Below, in pieces: positions 63,353-64,000 of a stretch of DNA of 64,000 nucleotides. The stretch's first letter is position 1. Every line of letters begins with the position of its first letter. The notes below the pieces were generated by a model. The model saw only the letters and a list, made by a program, of their open reading frames with translations, was not told where the DNA came from and did no database searches. Origin of the DNA: Rhizobium leguminosarum bv. trifolii WSM2297. Lineage in GTDB: Bacteria > Pseudomonadota > Alphaproteobacteria > Rhizobiales > Rhizobiaceae. The translations under genes were made by a program, and so were the position numbers. The stretch lies in NCBI RefSeq assembly GCF_000271845.1, contig NZ_JH719395.1:1322466-1386465 (forward strand). The letters run 5' to 3'.

Positions 63353-63439
63353 GACCACCCTGCCCCCATTTGCCCGACTGCAACAGACAGGAATGCCTCC
63401 GCTCTCGTCAAGGGGCGCCGACCCTCCTAAAATGCGCGA

Positions 63440-64000
63440 TCAGCCTCCGGGCGAGGCCGGTGATGGTTCCTCGATGTCTTCGGGAATGAAGCCGCCGGTC
63501 TGGCGTTTCCACAGGCGGGCAAACAGCCCGTCCCGTTCGACCAGTTCGTCCGGCCTGCCCTCCTCTATGATCCGCCCGTGATCGAGCACGACGATCCTGT
63601 CCATCCTGGCGATGGTTGAGAGGCGGTGCGCGATGGCGATCACCGTCTTTCCCTCCATGACGAGGTTCAGCCTTTCCTGGATGGCGGCTTCAGATTCGCT
63701 GTCGAGGGCTGAGGTCGCCTCATCGAGCACCAGAATCGGTGCGTCCTTCAGCAGAACGCGGGCGATTGCCACGCGCTGGCGCTGGCCGCCGGAGAGCTTG
63801 ATGCCGCGGTCGCCGACGAAGGCTTCATAACCCCTGCGGCCCTCGCCGTCCGAAAGATCGGCAATGAAGGCATCGGCGCTTGCCATCTTCGCCACCTCTT
63901 CGATCTCGTCCATCGTCGCCTCCGGCCGGCCGTAACGGATATTGTCGCCGACCGAACGGTGCAGCAGCGCGACGTCCTGGGCGATGACGCCAATGGCGCG
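63440..64000 (-). CDS. ABC exporter, MsbA-type, C-terminal part (cut by window end)
   Basis: 187 codons of the nucleotide-binding domain are visible; the gene continues beyond 64000. [29 protein letters not shown] covers the Q-loop region. Then come the signature [32 protein letters not shown] and the H-loop IAHRLSTI. It matches exporters of the MsbA/lipid or drug type; the membrane domain and thus the substrate type lie outside the window. It is 87 bp from the coq7-like gene. Confidence 0.9.
   Translation of the reverse strand, partial: RAIGVIAQDVALLHRSVGDNIRYGRPEATMDEIEEVAKMASADAFIADLSDGEGRRGYEAFVGDRGIKLSGGQRQRVAIARVLLKDAPILVLDEATSALDSESEAAIQERLNLVMEGKTVIAIAHRLSTIARMDRIVVLDHGRIIEEGRPDELVERDGLFARLWKRQTGGFIPEDIEEPSPASPGG

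Overview
The window looks like chromosomal DNA of a fast-growing rhizobium, closest in style to the Rhizobium etli / leguminosarum group. The evidence is high GC, many Tat-type signal peptides, a GTTC-N7-GTTC LexA box, BA14K, DUF982 and extensin-like proteins, long UvrB tails, and several rhizobial intergenic palindromic repeats. This is inferred from sequence character, not from a database match. No rRNA, tRNA, CRISPR array, prophage or intact insertion sequence was seen.

Layout. 0-6.1 kb: the tail of a dihydroxyacetone kinase gene, then five alpha/beta-hydrolases: an esterase, an acetylxylan-esterase-like enzyme, two Tat-exported epoxide hydrolase paralogues and a small exported hydrolase. 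6.2-13.2 kb: Nudix hydrolase, methyltransferase, exported HELLH putative metalloprotease, extensin-like lipoprotein, Cache-domain chemoreceptor, acyl-CoA thioesterase, membrane protein. 13.2-18.7 kb: a mosaic repeat, the DUF1501/DUF1800 pair, a DUF486 membrane protein, a methyltransferase and a higBA toxin-antitoxin operon with two matched operators. 18.8-29.2 kb: NmrA-like oxidoreductase with a divergent LysR regulator, SulP anion transporter, single-domain response regulator, DUF4087, DUF899, a class III nucleotide cyclase with a cysteine-rich N-terminus, DUF805, a pair of duplicated lipoproteins and a DUF982 protein.

29.3-34.7 kb: uvrB with large N- and C-terminal extensions and a repeat element inside its reading frame, a hypothetical gene, an SRAP (YedK-like) gene under a clear LexA box, and a GNAT gene. 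35.0-42.5 kb: two tandem giant RTX/cadherin-like calcium-binding proteins that share a duplicated leader; the first is broken by a one-base frameshift. 42.7-50.9 kb: DUF3828 protein, cspA with a structured leader and a strong terminator, dusA, a DegP-like protease without a signal peptide, a haloperoxidase-like hydrolase, small proteins, a BA14K protein, a broken GNAT gene and an FMN reductase. 51-53.7 kb: an ABC-2 exporter whose first permease has an in-frame TGA at codon 23.

53.7-64 kb: divergent HxlR/RibD-like pair, DUF1223 protein, MarR-GNAT fusion beside a 22-bp palindrome, MepA-like protein, divergent Lrp/argG pair, ubiA, a phosphodiester glycosidase-like protein, a frameshifted coq7-like gene, and the 3' part of an ABC exporter cut by the window end.

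The window is a mosaic of housekeeping functions (DNA repair, tRNA modification, ubiquinone and arginine synthesis, cold shock) and accessory genes. Recurrent themes are secreted or surface proteins, self-regulated small operons with readable operators, and four genes broken by one or two small lesions. Some of those lesions could be sequencing errors.
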